The notes under the pieces: generated by a model | Told to the model about the DNA's origin: nothing | What the model saw: only the letters and a program-made list of their open reading frames with translations | The model's database searches: none | Part shown: piece by piece, positions 9,513 to 21,240 of the stretch | How positions within the stretch are numbered: position 1 is the first letter of the stretch | Layout of the letters: every line of letters begins with the position of its first letter | Assembly: GCA_016946835.1 (NCBI GenBank) | Contig: JACVTC010000192.1 | Coordinates: forward strand, 167,501 to 231,500 | Direction of reading: 5' to 3' | Origin: Neocallimastix lanati (nom. inval.) | Taxonomy: Eukaryota; Neocallimastigomycota; Neocallimastigomycetes; Neocallimastigales; Neocallimastigaceae | DNA: 64,000 nt | Position numbers and translations under genes: made by a program

Positions 9513-9977
9513 TGATACGTGACCACTATAAAAATGGTATTTAGGTAGATTCTTTAGGTTAAAGAAATACTTAAATATTATTGGTCAATAATAATTTTAT
9601 AATAATATATATAATTTTAGAATAATAATTATTAAACGGAGAATTCTTTTATTTATAAGTTTATACTTATGATAAATTAATTCATATAAATAGCTATTTT
9701 ATATTTTATTTTAGTATAGTTAAAAAGAGATATTATATATATTTGAGATAATTAATTATAATATTTATATAAGAGAGTAATAATAATAATTTATGTAATA
9801 ATTAATAATTAATAATAAATAAAGAGAACATTAAAAAGATATATTTATTACTTTATTTTGTATTATTGTATGTGTTATTTCTAATTAATATTAGAATATA
9901 TTATTTTGTCATAATTCCTTATTGTCATTGCCCATAAATAAATATTAATTTAGATACATAAATAAAATACCGTATCA
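9513..9977 (+). repeat. 3' LTR of element B (LTR family 1)
   Basis: 465 bp, TGATACGTGACC to ACCGTATCA, about one base different from the 5' copy. It is followed by TTTT and then the next unit, which starts TGGTACGGGACG. Confidence 0.9.
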
Positions 9978-9981
9978 TTTT

Positions 9982-11056
9982 TGGTACGGGACGCCCTGAT
10001 AACTATGAAATAAGCAATAAATTTGAGAATAATGTCGAAATTACAACTGAATTAAATTTCAATTTCAATTAATTTCAATTAAAATTATTAAAAACAAAAT
10101 AATTAATAAAAATTTATAATTCATTAATTATTCTTTAAATTTTATTTATTTTATAATATTGTAAGTTATTTGATCATCTTAGGACCAGCTTAGGCCTACT
10201 GATTCTAATGATATCATATTAAACTTAAATATTATTAATAAATAAAATATTTATTAACATGAATCATTTGGTCATGTCATCCTTGATTCATAAATTAATG
10301 TTTATGTATTAATTTATGTTATATTGATTTAATTAATTATTAATTATTAATTACTATATTAAATATTTAAATTTAATATTATATTATATATATTAGCTAA
10401 TATATTAGATTAAAAAATATAATTTATTTATATTAAACATATTCTTATACTAAATATTATTATTATCAACTTTATATTATTATTATCAATATTCTCAAAC
10501 CTACAAAGTATAAAAAGAAAATTCAAATTTATCTTTTTGTCCTTTGTAAGGTTATAGTTAACCTATTATAATATAACTATATATTTTTATTAATAAATAA
10601 AAATTTTTATCATATCAAACCAATTATTAGTTTTAATTAAGTGTTAAATTAACAAATTTAACTTTATAACTCTTTTATTTTAGTAATTTACTTATATCTA
10701 TATAGTTATATTATATAGATATATCAACCTGATTCCTCGTTAAATTCAACCTGTTTACTTTTTAACAAATAAAGTTATAAGATTAAATAATTAAATTTTT
10801 AAAAAATAAACAATTATAACCTTAAATTAGATAAAAAAGAATATAAAAAGATGTAAATAAGAAAATAATTATAAAGGGAGAGAGAGATCAGAATGAAAAG
10901 AATATGAAAGGAAAAAGATATAAAAATGTAGTTGTAGAATAGAGATATACTAAGACATAAAAAATATATAGTTAGTTAGATTATAATAAAAATGTAGTAA
11001 TTAAAATAATGTATAAAATAATAATATAATAAATAAAGAATATTAATAAAAATAAA

Positions 11057-11089
<33 letters not shown>

Positions 11090-11214
11090 ATAAATAAAAT
11101 ATCTTAATAATAAGAAGAAATAAAAATTATTAATTATTGTGTTTATTCAATTTAGAATAATTTATCTTAACTAGAGTAGTGTCAAAAAAGCCCAAGGTAC
11201 AATAACACGTACCA
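9982..11214 (+). repeat. Solo-LTR-like unit, TGGTAC...GTACCA
   Basis: 1233 bp bounded by TGGTACGGGACG and ACACGTACCA, with TTTT on both sides. No coding capacity. The last 70 bp resemble the end of the element F LTR (GTGTCAA, AGCCCAAGGTAC, ACGTACCA). At about 10500-10552 an ACAAAG-TATAAAAAG stretch pairs with TTTTTGTCCTTTGT, a TATA-like box inside a hairpin. The segment of about 10045-10800 reappears reverse-complemented at about 35995-36760. An A run lies at 11060-11086. Confidence 0.7.
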
Positions 11215-11218
11215 TTTT

Positions 11219-13028
11219 TGATACGGGGTGTCACTAAATACCTTGTATTTCCTATTAAATACTCTTAATTGTTGAAATTATAACTGAATTGAAATCTCAA
11301 TTTCAGTTATTTACATTTCAATAGTTAAAAAATATTATTTATTTAATTATAAATAATATATATATTTAAATAATTAATAATTAATATAAATTCTTATTTA
11401 ATATTTAAAGAATTATCTTAGGCCTAATAATTCTGAGAATATTAGTAAATAAGATTTATATTAATAATTTCAATTATCTACATATGACGTCACATGTATT
11501 TATTTATATTATGTTTATATATATGTTTACATCATATATATTAACTACTATTTTTAATTATTCAAATTAATTATATAATTATAAATTAAATTTATTTAGT
11601 TATATTAAATATTTTAAACATATCGATATTGTTATTATCTTAATATTTTATTAATATTCATATTACTATATTATTAATATCTTATAATTAAATACTATTA
11701 TTATGTAACTTACAAAGTATAAAAGAAAGATGTAAAAATCTATCTTTTATGTTCTTTGTAAGGTTATTGTATTTACAATAATTATATACTAATAATTCAA
11801 TAAATAAATATTTTCATAAATCCTTCAAAGAAATTATTATTTAAAATATTCTTAGATATTAAGTGTTTAAATAACTTAACTATTTATCTTATATTATTTT
11901 TATATTATTATTAATTAATTATTGTTGGATTATTAATATATAATTCAACATATTAACCTAGTAACGTTATTAATCATAAAACTATTTATATCTTAATTTT
12001 AACAATAATAATAATAAAATAAAATTATTATTAAATATTCTTATTAAAATCTTTTATTAATATCAAATCTAATAAAAATTATTATTAAATATTCTTATAA
12101 ATTTCTTTTATTAATATTAAATATAATAAAAATTATTATTAAATATTCCTATAAATTTCTTTTATTAATATTAAATATAATAAAAATTATTATTAAATAT
12201 TCCTATAAATTTCTTTTATTAATATTAAATATAATAAAAATTATTATTAAATATTCTTATTAAAATCTTTTATTAATATCAAATCTAATAAAAATTATTA
12301 TTAAATATTCTTATAAATTTCTTTTATTAATATTAAATATAATAAAAATTATTACTAAATATTCTTATTAAAAATTATATAATATTTAAATCATTACTAA
12401 TTCTTAATTTTATATTAAGAATAATAAAAACCTATTTCAATAAATATTTGATATAAAATACAGAATTATAAGTTTCTGTATAATATTTTCTAAACCTTTG
12501 AAATAAACTAAAAATAAATCAAAAATCAAAAATAAATTAAATCTTTATTAAAAAATAAAAATGAACTAAAATACAGAATTTCAATAATAAAAAATGATCT
12601 AAAATACAGAAAATATCAATTCTGTATAATTCTCTCTCTGAAAACAATATCAAGAAGAAGCTACCGCCCGGAATGCCCTTCGTGATACAATCTCTAAATT
12701 AATTTTTTATATTTTAATTTAATAAATGTTATTTTTTAAAAAAAAAAATAATTTAAAATAATAGTTAAAAATTAAAATAAAATAGTTATAATAGTTTTTT
12801 ATAATGAATATATTAATAATAAATAAAATGTATTAAAATAAAAGTATAAAAAGAAGAATAAATTTCTTTCTTTTTAATACGGGGAACAAATAATTTTAAT
12901 TTTAAATTTAAATAAAGAATATTTTAAAATTTAATTTTTTTCTTGTTTCCAAATTTATTTTTATAGTTATGTGTTAATATTTATTTTTTGTTTTGAATAT
13001 CTTAGTGTTTCAACCCCAGCCCGTATCA
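11219..13028 (+). repeat. Solo-LTR-like unit, TGATACGGGG...CCCGTATCA
   Basis: 1810 bp bounded by TGATACGGGGTGTC and CCCGTATCA, with TTTT on both sides. It carries the TATA-in-hairpin motif at about 11708-11763 (ACAAAGTATAAAAG, then TTCTTTGTAAGG) seen in the previous unit, which suggests related promoters. No coding capacity. Its length is large for one LTR and it may be compound. Confidence 0.6.
12010..12370. repeat. Tandem repeats of about 60 bp
   Basis: About six imperfect units built from AATAAAAATTATTATTAAAT, ATTCTTATAAATTTC and TTTTATTAATATTAAAT follow one another inside the LTR-like unit. Alternating variants of the unit suggest unequal exchange. Confidence 0.75.
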
Positions 13029-13147
13029 TTTTTGGTACGAGACCAAGTGAAAAATTAAAATTAAATAAAATTAAATTTACATAAAAAAATAGAAAATCAA
13101 ATTAATCCATAAAAGGATAAATTAAATTGAAATTTATATAAAATTAT

Positions 13148-15442
13148 GGGATGTTATCGAACAGCTTGATGAATTAGACAGATCAGATGAACCGCCAGAT
13201 TTAAAACAGTATGTGATAGCAAAGTTGATTTTAACTACTAAACAGCCTAAAACAAGAAAGAAACATCAAAGAAATAACTCTCTTGTACTCAATACTGAAG
13301 ACAATGATAATGAAATCACGATATTTAATTTTACAAGTGAGGAGGAGAGAAAATCAACGTTAGAGAGGATCTATAAAGAGGGGATTGGTATTACCGATAA
13401 AGAATTCATCTCCAAAATAAAGAAACTTCTCAACTCCTATGATGAAATAATTGCGTTAAGTACGGATGATCTTTCTAAAACCAATCTTTTACCTCATTCA
13501 ATCCAATTGAAAAAGGATAATCATCCTATTAAACAACGCTCATATCGGCTTTCTAAGTCTAAAGCTGATATATTAAAGCAAGAATTAGTTAAGCTAATTA
13601 ACAAAAGACTCATTGTTCCTTCCCATTCTTCATGGTCTTCTCCTATTATTCTTATTCCTAAGAAAAACGGGAAATGGCGTCTCTGTGTGGACTACAGGAA
13701 GCTAAATGAACTAACAATCAAGGACTCTTACGCAATACCGTATATTGAAGAAATTTTATTCTCTGTTGGAGGAGATATTAAGTCTATTTCAACTATCGAT
13801 CTATTTTCTGGGTATCACCAAATACCCATGAAAGACAAAGATGTTGAGAAAACAAGTTTTACCACTATGTTTGGTAACTTTAATTTTGTAGTAATGCCCT
13901 TTGGACTTACTAATGCCCCTAGCAACTTTCCAAAGGGAAATGAATAGGATATTTTTTCCATTAATTGGAAAATGTATGTTCGTGTATTTAGACGATTTAG
14001 TTATATTCTCCAAAAGCGAGGAAGACCATATAGAGCATTTAAAGGCTGTGTTCCAAATAATTAAAGAAAATGGATTGAAAATCAATATCGAAAAGTGCCA
14101 CTTCTTCATGAAAGAAGTAGAAGTTCTAGGTCACTTGTTAACTACTAAAGGGATAAAAAGAATTTATAATAAGGACTGACGCATCATACGAAGGTTTAGG
14201 TGGCGTCTTACTACAAAAGTATGATGGTAAGGAATTTCCGATTCATTATGTTAGCCGAACATTACAGAAAGAAGAGAAGAACTATCCTATTACTAAATTG
14301 GAAGGTGCCGCAGCTTTCTTTTCTGTTACTAAGTTCAAATCGTATATAACGGGAAATGATTTTGAAACGATACTCTATACTGATCATAAACCTCTTGTGG
14401 GAATGTTCAAGAACAAGGAGCCAACTGATAAGCAACTGGCTAATTGGGTGCTGGAATTTAGTATGTTAAAGGTCGTAGTTAAATACGAAGAAGGTAAGAA
14501 GAATGTACTTGCTGACGCCTTATCAAGACTCGCACTTTTGAAACAAACGGAAGAACCAATTCAAGTATCTAGTATCACATTGAAGAAGACATTGCGACCC
14601 CTTCTGAGGCTCCATTTGTTAGAGTAGGCTTAGACTTAATTGAACCCTTAAGAACGACTCGAAGAAATAATTCCTTTATTGTAGTACTCGTTGATTACTT
14701 TACTGAGTGGGTAGAAGCTAAACCACTTAGTAGGATTGAATCTAGTGATATAATTGAGTTTTTAACCGACGTTTTTAGTCGACATGGGATTCCCGAAATT
14801 TTAATCACTGACAATGGCCCTCAATTCGTATCCAGTCAAACTAAAGGATTCTTAGATATCTATAATATTTATATTCATCCTGCAACCACGTATCATCCCG
14901 AAACCAATGGTAAGGTTGAAAATAGAAACAAGGAGATAGGTACGTATTTGAGATTATTAAGTCAAGAAGAAAAGGATTGGGATGAACTACTTCCTGCTGC
15001 ACTTTGGGCTCTCCGTACAGCTAAAAATGAGAAAACAGGCTTTTCTAGTTTCGAGTTATTGTATGGACGAAGAGATAAGCAACCATTTGAACTATTGGTG
15101 AATATAGACCGGAAATTGCCTAATGAAACTAAGGAAGAATTTTTAATACGAAAATTTACTAGACATAGGAAATGGGTGCAAGAAGCTGTACAGAATATTG
15201 AGAACGCGAATGCTTTATGGCGTGACCGAAGAAAACAAGTAAAACGTATGAAGAAAAATTATAATAAAGGTGATTTAGTATTAGTGCGTTATTTAAATAG
15301 GAGGAAGTTAGACCCATTCTTTTTAGGTCCGTTGAAAATTGTAAAAACAGAATTTAACACCGTAGTCTTAAGTGACCCTGAAACCGGAGAAATCATGGAC
15401 CGAAATGTCCACAAAAAGAATATTGTACCATACTTCTCTTAA
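13148..15442 (+). pseudogene. Pol remnant of element C
   Basis: Recognisable parts in order: the reverse transcriptase start (LPHSIQLKKDNHPIKQRSYR), RT core words ending in a YLDD-type motif, RNase H (a TDHKPL motif, then ADALSRL) and the integrase core and C-terminus (LRTAKN, FSSFELLYGR, a GPLKIVKTEFNT GPY/F-type end). The sequence is clearly related to F and G pol. It no longer forms one reading frame and is treated as a fossil. Confidence 0.85.
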
Positions 15443-15444
15443 CT

Positions 15445-15463
15445 GACTTCAAGGGACGAAGTC
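15445..15463 (+). promoter_or_regulatory. 3' hairpin of element C
   Basis: GACTTC, loop AAGGGAC, GAAGTC. Same position relative to the 3' LTR and nearly the same loop as elements B and G. The following purine tract (AAGCTAAGGA) is weaker than in those elements. Confidence 0.75.
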
Positions 15464-15474
15464 TAAGCTAAGGA

Positions 15475-16608
15475 TGGTACAAGACCAATTGAAAAATGAA
15501 AATTAAATACGACTAAATTTACAAAAAAAATAGAAAATCAAATTAATCCATAAAAGGATAAATTAAATTGAAATTTATATATAAAGTGTAAAATTAGAAA
15601 TTATTAAGACTCTCTCTTTTCCACATATAACCTTATTAAATGTAAAAATTAGATTGAATGACAATTGATCTAAATTGAGATTTCAATTGATCAAAAATAA
15701 AAATTTAATAAAAATTAAATAAACAATTTATAAAGTAGAATTTAAGTATTTAGTTATAATTTACAACTTTAGTGTGAATTTCTTATTATTGTGAATATTA
15801 ATATAATTAGATTTAAATTTTAAAAATTCATTTACATTGCACCAATTTTTGAGCCATTACATTCAGAAAAATATTAAATTACTAATAAACTACTTATAAA
15901 TTTAATAAATGTAAATAAACTTTAATTAATTAAATAACGTAAATAATTTTATGTTTAATATAAAAATATAATTAAACTTATTTTAACGTAAATAATTTTA
16001 TGTTAAATATAAAAATATAATTAAACTTATTTTAACGTAAATAATTTTATGTTAAATATAAAAATATAATTAAACTTATTTTAACGTAAATAATTTTATG
16101 TTAAATATAAAAATATAATTAAACTTATTTTAACGTAAATAATTTTATGTTAAATATAAAAATATAATTAAACTTATTTTAATTATAAATAGTAAATATT
16201 AGGTTATTGTTTATACTTTATTTATAAATAACAAATTAATAAATTATTGTTTATTTCTAGTTATAAATATAAATATAAAAAAATAATAATAATAATTTTT
16301 TTTTTAGGGAGGAAGTTTTTTTTTTTTTTTAAATAAGGAAAAAGAATAAATAATATTATAGGATTATATAAGATAATTAATAATATTGTTAAATTTGTTA
16401 TTCTCTTTCATATTATTATAAAATTTAAAAAAGAAATTAATATTGTTTATTATAATGTACATTTAAAAGAAAATTAATTATTAATAAATAATCTATATTG
16501 ATAATAAAACAAAATAAAATAAAAACAAATTAAAATAAATAGTTTTATAAACAATTCTATTTAAGAATATAATATTTTACTACTTTATCGAAATAATATT
16601 CCGTGTCA
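15475..16608 (+). repeat. 3' LTR of element C
   Basis: 1134 bp from TGGTACAAGACC to CCGTGTCA, then TTTT and the next unit. It includes a 49-bp tandem array. No coding capacity. Confidence 0.7.
15936..16180. repeat. Tandem array, 49-bp unit, 5 copies
   Basis: Units start at 15936, 15985, 16034, 16083 and 16132 with AACGTAAATAATTTTATGTT and end with AAACTTATTTT. The copies are almost identical, which points to recent expansion. Confidence 0.9.
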
Positions 16609-16612
16609 TTTT

Positions 16613-17310
16613 TGATCCGGAACTAGCTTACTTACCTCAAATAAGCATATATAAGAATGATAAAATGAAAAAAATATAAAATGTTTATAATAATGAAATT
16701 ATTTAAAATTAAAATAGTTATAAAAAAAAAATTATTTATAATAAAATTATTTATAATAAAAATAATTATCTATAAATTGTTTTTAATAAAATAAATATAG
16801 AAATATTTAATTCTGTATAAAATTAAATCGATTGACAATACTAACTATTATTTTTATTGTTTTCTCTAAAATAGATTATTATTTTCTGTATTCTTTTTAC
16901 AATAATAAACTTCATGAGAATATAATATTAATAATTTACAAGAATATTAAATTATATATTAATTGATAAATTAAAACATTATTAGAATAGATAGTTAAAA
17001 TTTTAAATATAAATAAATCATTAATAATTATACAACAATATTTTAAAATAGATACTTTAGAATAGGTTAATTTTAAAATATATTAATATTAAAATAACAT
17101 TCATAATAGAATAATATAAATAAATGTATATGTTAATGTTCAATTCAAGATTCATGTAAAAAACTATAAAAGGAAGAAATTTTCTTTCTTTTGAAAAGGA
17201 CAATAAAATAAAATAAAAATTTATAAAATACTTTTTTAAACTAATAAAAATTTATTTATAATATTTAATATTGTGTTTTTAAAATATTGTGTGTGATCTG
17301 TGCCCATATC
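16613..17310. repeat. Solo-LTR-like unit, TGATCC...ATATCA
   Basis: 698 bp bounded by TGATCCGGAACTAGC and CCCATATCA, each edge next to TTTT. No coding capacity. The ends are slightly worn versions of TGATAC/GTATCA. Confidence 0.55.
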
Positions 17311-17314
17311 ATTT

Positions 17315-17571
17315 TTGATAAAAAATGAATTAATAACCTTTATTTTATTATTAATAATTCTATACTAAATTGTACTTTCCTATATTCTTTGATAACCTAA
17401 ACTTAATAATAAAATTTAATTTATTTTGATTTACATTATTAACAAATTAAAATTAATTTATATCAAAATAAATTAAATTTTATTATTAAGTTTAGGTTAT
17501 CAAGAATATAGGAAAGTACAATTTAGTAAAGAATAATAAAATAAAGGTTATTAATTCATTCTTTACCATGA
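17315..17571 (-). repeat. 3' LTR of element D, almost entirely a foldback
   Basis: On the minus strand it starts TGGTAAAGAATGAATTAATA and ends in TTTTTTATCA. Its two halves are long inverted repeats of about 110 bp: 17315-17440 pairs with 17455-17571 (GAATTAATAACC, GTACTTTCCTATATTCTT, GATAACCTAAACTTAATAAT and others on both arms). An LTR that is one big hairpin is unusual. It could also be a foldback element sitting at the LTR position. Confidence 0.7.
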
Positions 17572-17591
17572 TGCCCCCTCTAAAACTCAAG

Positions 17592-20500
17592 CTACATCGA
17601 AGCTGAGTTATACTTGACTATATTCTTCAAATGAACATTCCTATTCATTTGAATTCCAGAATTTGGATCAGCCAAGGTAACCGTATTAAATTGTTTTTTT
17701 ATAACTTTAAGAGGACCAACAAAATAAGGTTCTAGTTTAGTTCTTGAAAAATTACGAACTAAGACTAAATCACCTTCCCTAATTCTTTTTCCTTCATTCA
17801 AACTATTCTTTTCCTCTCTCCTAGCAGCCCAATACTTATTTGCATTTTTAACATTTTCGGCTGCTTCTAAAGTCCATCGGTAATGATTTATAAATTTTTC
17901 TAACAACACTTCATCCGATGACTTATTAATATCCTTGGTAGGTCTAGCAGCAATATCAAAAGGCTGCTGATCTTCCCTACCATAAACCAACTCAAAACTT
18001 GAATGTTTTGTTACCTTATTTTTGGTAGTTCTAAGAGCCCATAAGGCGGATGGTAAAACTTCATCCCAATCCTTATTCTTAGAACCCAACAACCTAAATA
18101 ACTTTCCGATCTCTTTATTACGGTTTTCCGTAAGTCCATTACTTTCTGGATGATATGTGGAAATAAACTTCACATATACATCGTAGAGATCTAAAAATAT
18201 TTTCGTCATGTCCGAGGTGAACTGAACACCATTGTCAGTTGTTATTACCTGTGGAACACCATGACGAGCAAACACATTAATTAAGAACTTAATCACATCC
18301 TGTGATGTTATATTTTCTGTGGGTTCTGCTTCAACCCATTTGGTGAAGTAATCCACCACAACCATAATATATTGATTATTATTTTTCGTTTTAATCAAAG
18401 GTCCAATAATATCTAAACCCAAATGTATAAAAGGACCTTCTACCTTAGTTGGAATATTTTCTGTAGGTTCTGGATATGATTGTGACCTATTCAACTGACA
18501 CTTGTCACAACTTTGCACCACTCTTTTAATATCCATCACCATATTATTCCAATAAAAACTTTTACGAAGCCTTTGATAAGTCTTATAATATCCCTCATGA
18601 CCTATCTTATGAGCTTCTAAAATAAGTTTTACTCTTTCCGTTTGATCAGCAATTAATTTACGATAGTCATTACCATCAACAAAGTAATCTTCACCATCTA
18701 TCGTAACAAATTTTTCATTTATAAAGTCTTTAATAGTTTTAGAAAGCAACTCTTCTTCTTCCTTTGAAGTTAACTTTGTTGCCAATACCACAGAATCATC
18801 TCTTTTCTTCATCCTAGATAATGCATCGGCTAACACATTTTTCTTATCCATTTGATATTGAATTTCAACACCAAGGTTACTAACAGTTAAGCACCACCTT
18901 GCTTGCCTAGCATTATTAGGTTCCTTATTTTTAAAGAAACTGATTAAAGGTTTATGATCTGTTATTACTACTGTTTTATTAGGATTTCCTAATATATAAG
19001 ATTTCAACTTAGTAATACAATAAATTAATGCAGCTCCTTCCAAGTCAGTAATGCCATAATTTTTCTCGGCTTTACTTAAACTTCTACTTATATAATGAAC
19101 TGGATGTTCCTTTTTGGTTTCTAAATCTTCTTGGAGTAATACTCCTCCAATACCTTCATAGGAAGCATCCGTTCTAATTATAAACCTTTGATTAAAACTT
19201 GGATATTTTAAAATTGGAGCGTTTATTAATTTTTCTTTTAACAGATCAAAACTTTGTTGATGTTCAGTATTCCATTTATATTTAACATTCTTTCTTAATA
19301 ATTTACATAAAGGAGCAGAGATTTGAGCATATTTATCAATAAAGTTTCTATAATATCCTACTACTCTAAGAAAAGATCGTAATTCATGAACATCAACAGG
19401 TGCTACCCACTCCTTGATAGCCTTAATTTTGCTATCCTGGGAACTTAAACCTTTCACTGATGCCTTATGACCTAAGACTTCTACTTCAGTCTGCATAAAG
19501 GCACATTTTTCAATGTTAATTTTCAATTTGTGTTGGCGAAATACTTCCAACACTTGCCTAATGTGGCTTATATGTTCTTCTATACTCTTAGAGTATATTA
19601 AAATATCATCTATAAAGTTAAAAACAAACTTTCCTATAAATGGGAAAAGAATCCTATTCATTTCCCTTTGAAATGTAGCTGGGGCTCCGGTTAAACCAAA
19701 AGGCATAACCTTGAATTGGTAGTTACCAAATTTTGTGGTGAAGGTGGTAATTTCTACACTTTCCTCATCCATCAAAATTTGATGATAACCAGAGTAAAGA
19801 TCCATTGTTGTAAAAATCTGTGCCCCATCTAAACTATCAAATATCTCATCAATGTAAGGTAATGAATAAGAATCTTTAACTGTTAAATCATTAACCTTAC
19901 GATAATCAATACATAATCGCCATTTACCGTTCTTCTTCGGTACTAACACTATTGGCGATGACCATTCGGAACAAGAAGGTTCAATTAATTTCTTATTAAT
20001 TAATTTAATTAATTCCTCCTTAAGTATATCCGACATAAATTTAACTAATCTATAGCACCTTTGCTTAACTGGTTTCGCACCAGGAATTAAATTAATCTTA
20101 TGTGGAGGAAGATCAGAAGGTGTTAATTCTTCTGAAGAAGTAGCAACTATTTCTAAGTTCTCCTCCAGAATTTTAATTATTTCATCTTTATATTTTTCAT
20201 TTAAAGTATTTAGGAAAATTTCATGATGAATATATTGCTTTGGGGATAATCCTTCAATTTTCTTTAAATCATTCTTTTTGGAATCCTCATCCAAAGCCTT
20301 AATCATACACAACAACTTTTCTTCATCTTCATAATCATTATTAATAGGTGCAATAACGTCAATTACTCCCTCAAGAGTAATTTGACACAAACTATATAAA
20401 ATGGGGTGGATAAATAACTTATAATCAATTTGGGTTTTTAAGTTAATTAGAATATCGTAAAAAGGATTCTCCTTTTCTACTATTCTACAATTAACCATTA

Positions 20501-20966
20501 ACACAAGATTATTAATTTTTACTGGCACCCGAATGATATAACTTTCCGAGTAATCATCATTCTTAGTTGCCAACCTAATTCTGCCACGACTAATATCAGT
20601 AGGTTCATATTCGGACGGAAGCTTATCTAAAAATTGTTGAGTAATTATACTTAAATTACTACATGAATCAATTAAAGCCTTCCCCGAAACACCTTCAACT
20701 GTAACATCAACCATGGCAATATCCTCTTCACATGGTTCGTTACATTTACTTTTATAAGTGTGGTCTATGTTATTAACGATCACAGTCGTGGCTGACACAT
20801 TATCCAACACCCCAGAGATATTAGATTGGTCCCTATCCAATTTAATACCCTGTGACACCTTATATCTTAATTTTGGAGCAGCATCCAATAACTGTCCAAA
20901 AGTAATATTGCAATGGGCAGAATTTAAATCTTTAAGAATATCATATTCTTCTTCCCCTGATTGCAT
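17592..20966 (-). CDS. pol: Pol polyprotein of element D
   Basis: 1124 residues in one frame. Protease with LIDSCS at about residues 98-103; reverse transcriptase from about 290 with FIDD near 452; RNase H with RTDAS near 597 and a TDHKPL motif; integrase with the HKIGHEGYY and CDKC zinc finger, LGLDIIGPL, TDNGVQF and ENRNKE; and a GPLKVIKKQFNT GPY/F-type end. Residue by residue it follows element A pol closely, starting about 145 residues further in, so the N-terminal linker region is shorter. No gag lies upstream in the same orientation. The enzymes may still be produced, but the copy as a whole is incomplete. Confidence 0.85.
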   Translation of the reverse strand: MQSGEEEYDILKDLNSAHCNITFGQLLDAAPKLRYKVSQGIKLDRDQSNISGVLDNVSATTVIVNNIDHTYKSKCNEPCEEDIAMVDVTVEGVSGKALIDSCSNLSIITQQFLDKLPSEYEPTDISRGRIRLATKNDDYSESYIIRVPVKINNLVLMVNCRIVEKENPFYDILINLKTQIDYKLFIHPILYSLCQITLEGVIDVIAPINNDYEDEEKLLCMIKALDEDSKKNDLKKIEGLSPKQYIHHEIFLNTLNEKYKDEIIKILEENLEIVATSSEELTPSDLPPHKINLIPGAKPVKQRCYRLVKFMSDILKEELIKLINKKLIEPSCSEWSSPIVLVPKKNGKWRLCIDYRKVNDLTVKDSYSLPYIDEIFDSLDGAQIFTTMDLYSGYHQILMDEESVEITTFTTKFGNYQFKVMPFGLTGAPATFQREMNRILFPFIGKFVFNFIDDILIYSKSIEEHISHIRQVLEVFRQHKLKINIEKCAFMQTEVEVLGHKASVKGLSSQDSKIKAIKEWVAPVDVHELRSFLRVVGYYRNFIDKYAQISAPLCKLLRKNVKYKWNTEHQQSFDLLKEKLINAPILKYPSFNQRFIIRTDASYEGIGGVLLQEDLETKKEHPVHYISRSLSKAEKNYGITDLEGAALIYCITKLKSYILGNPNKTVVITDHKPLISFFKNKEPNNARQARWCLTVSNLGVEIQYQMDKKNVLADALSRMKKRDDSVVLATKLTSKEEEELLSKTIKDFINEKFVTIDGEDYFVDGNDYRKLIADQTERVKLILEAHKIGHEGYYKTYQRLRKSFYWNNMVMDIKRVVQSCDKCQLNRSQSYPEPTENIPTKVEGPFIHLGLDIIGPLIKTKNNNQYIMVVVDYFTKWVEAEPTENITSQDVIKFLINVFARHGVPQVITTDNGVQFTSDMTKIFLDLYDVYVKFISTYHPESNGLTENRNKEIGKLFRLLGSKNKDWDEVLPSALWALRTTKNKVTKHSSFELVYGREDQQPFDIAARPTKDINKSSDEVLLEKFINHYRWTLEAAENVKNANKYWAARREEKNSLNEGKRIREGDLVLVRNFSRTKLEPYFVGPLKVIKKQFNTVTLADPNSGIQMNRNVHLKNIVKYNSASM

Positions 20967-21102
20967 CTTAATTTTCCTAGATACTCAACTTTTAGTTTCT
21001 TTTTGAGTATCTTTATCTTTACTAATTAACACCCTTGTTAAATCAATTACTTTATTATTCTCCTTCACAATATTTTTATTATTATCATTATTTTCTTTCA
21101 TT

Positions 21103-21103
<1 letters not shown>

Positions 21104-21135
<32 letters not shown>
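21104..21135. repeat. T homopolymer in the element D leader
   Basis: An uninterrupted run of about 30 T residues lies upstream of element D pol. It has no visible coding role. Confidence 0.8.
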
Positions 21136-21137
<2 letters not shown>

Positions 21138-21240
21138 TTATTTGTTATCGGTTATTATTACAATATTTACAATTACAATTACAATTATTATTAAGTTTAT
21201 ATAATTACAACTTAAAAAAAACAAATAAACTTAATTAAAA

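Larger units (their letters stand above)
7051..9977 (+). mobile_element. Element B: gag-only, non-autonomous LTR retrotransposon, looks whole
   Basis: A compact 2.9-kb unit: two 465-bp LTRs, a primer-binding site, one gag gene of 475 codons, a conserved hairpin and a polypurine tract. There is no trace of protease, reverse transcriptase or integrase. The LTRs differ at about one position by eye, so the insertion is recent. It is flanked on both sides by TTTT, the apparent 4-bp target-site duplication. The layout matches the TR-GAG class of non-autonomous elements described in plants. Its primer-binding site equals that of element F and its 3' hairpin matches C, F and G, so a related autonomous element probably supplies the enzymes. 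Confidence 0.85.
13033..16608 (+). mobile_element. Element C: broken Ty3/Gypsy element
   Basis: A short piece of 5' LTR (13033 to about 13147) and a long 3' LTR (15475-16608) share their first hundred bases (TGGTAC-RAGACC). Between them are pol remnants. TTTT lies at both outer edges. The unit is broken, with several breaks and missing parts, so it is an older fossil than A, B and G. Its 3' hairpin and pol words place it with F and G. Confidence 0.8.

Noticed and set aside
17315-17571. Independent MITE or foldback DNA transposon
   Set aside because: It starts exactly after the element D polypurine tract and ends at a TTTT junction, so an LTR is the simpler reading; kept as an alternative.
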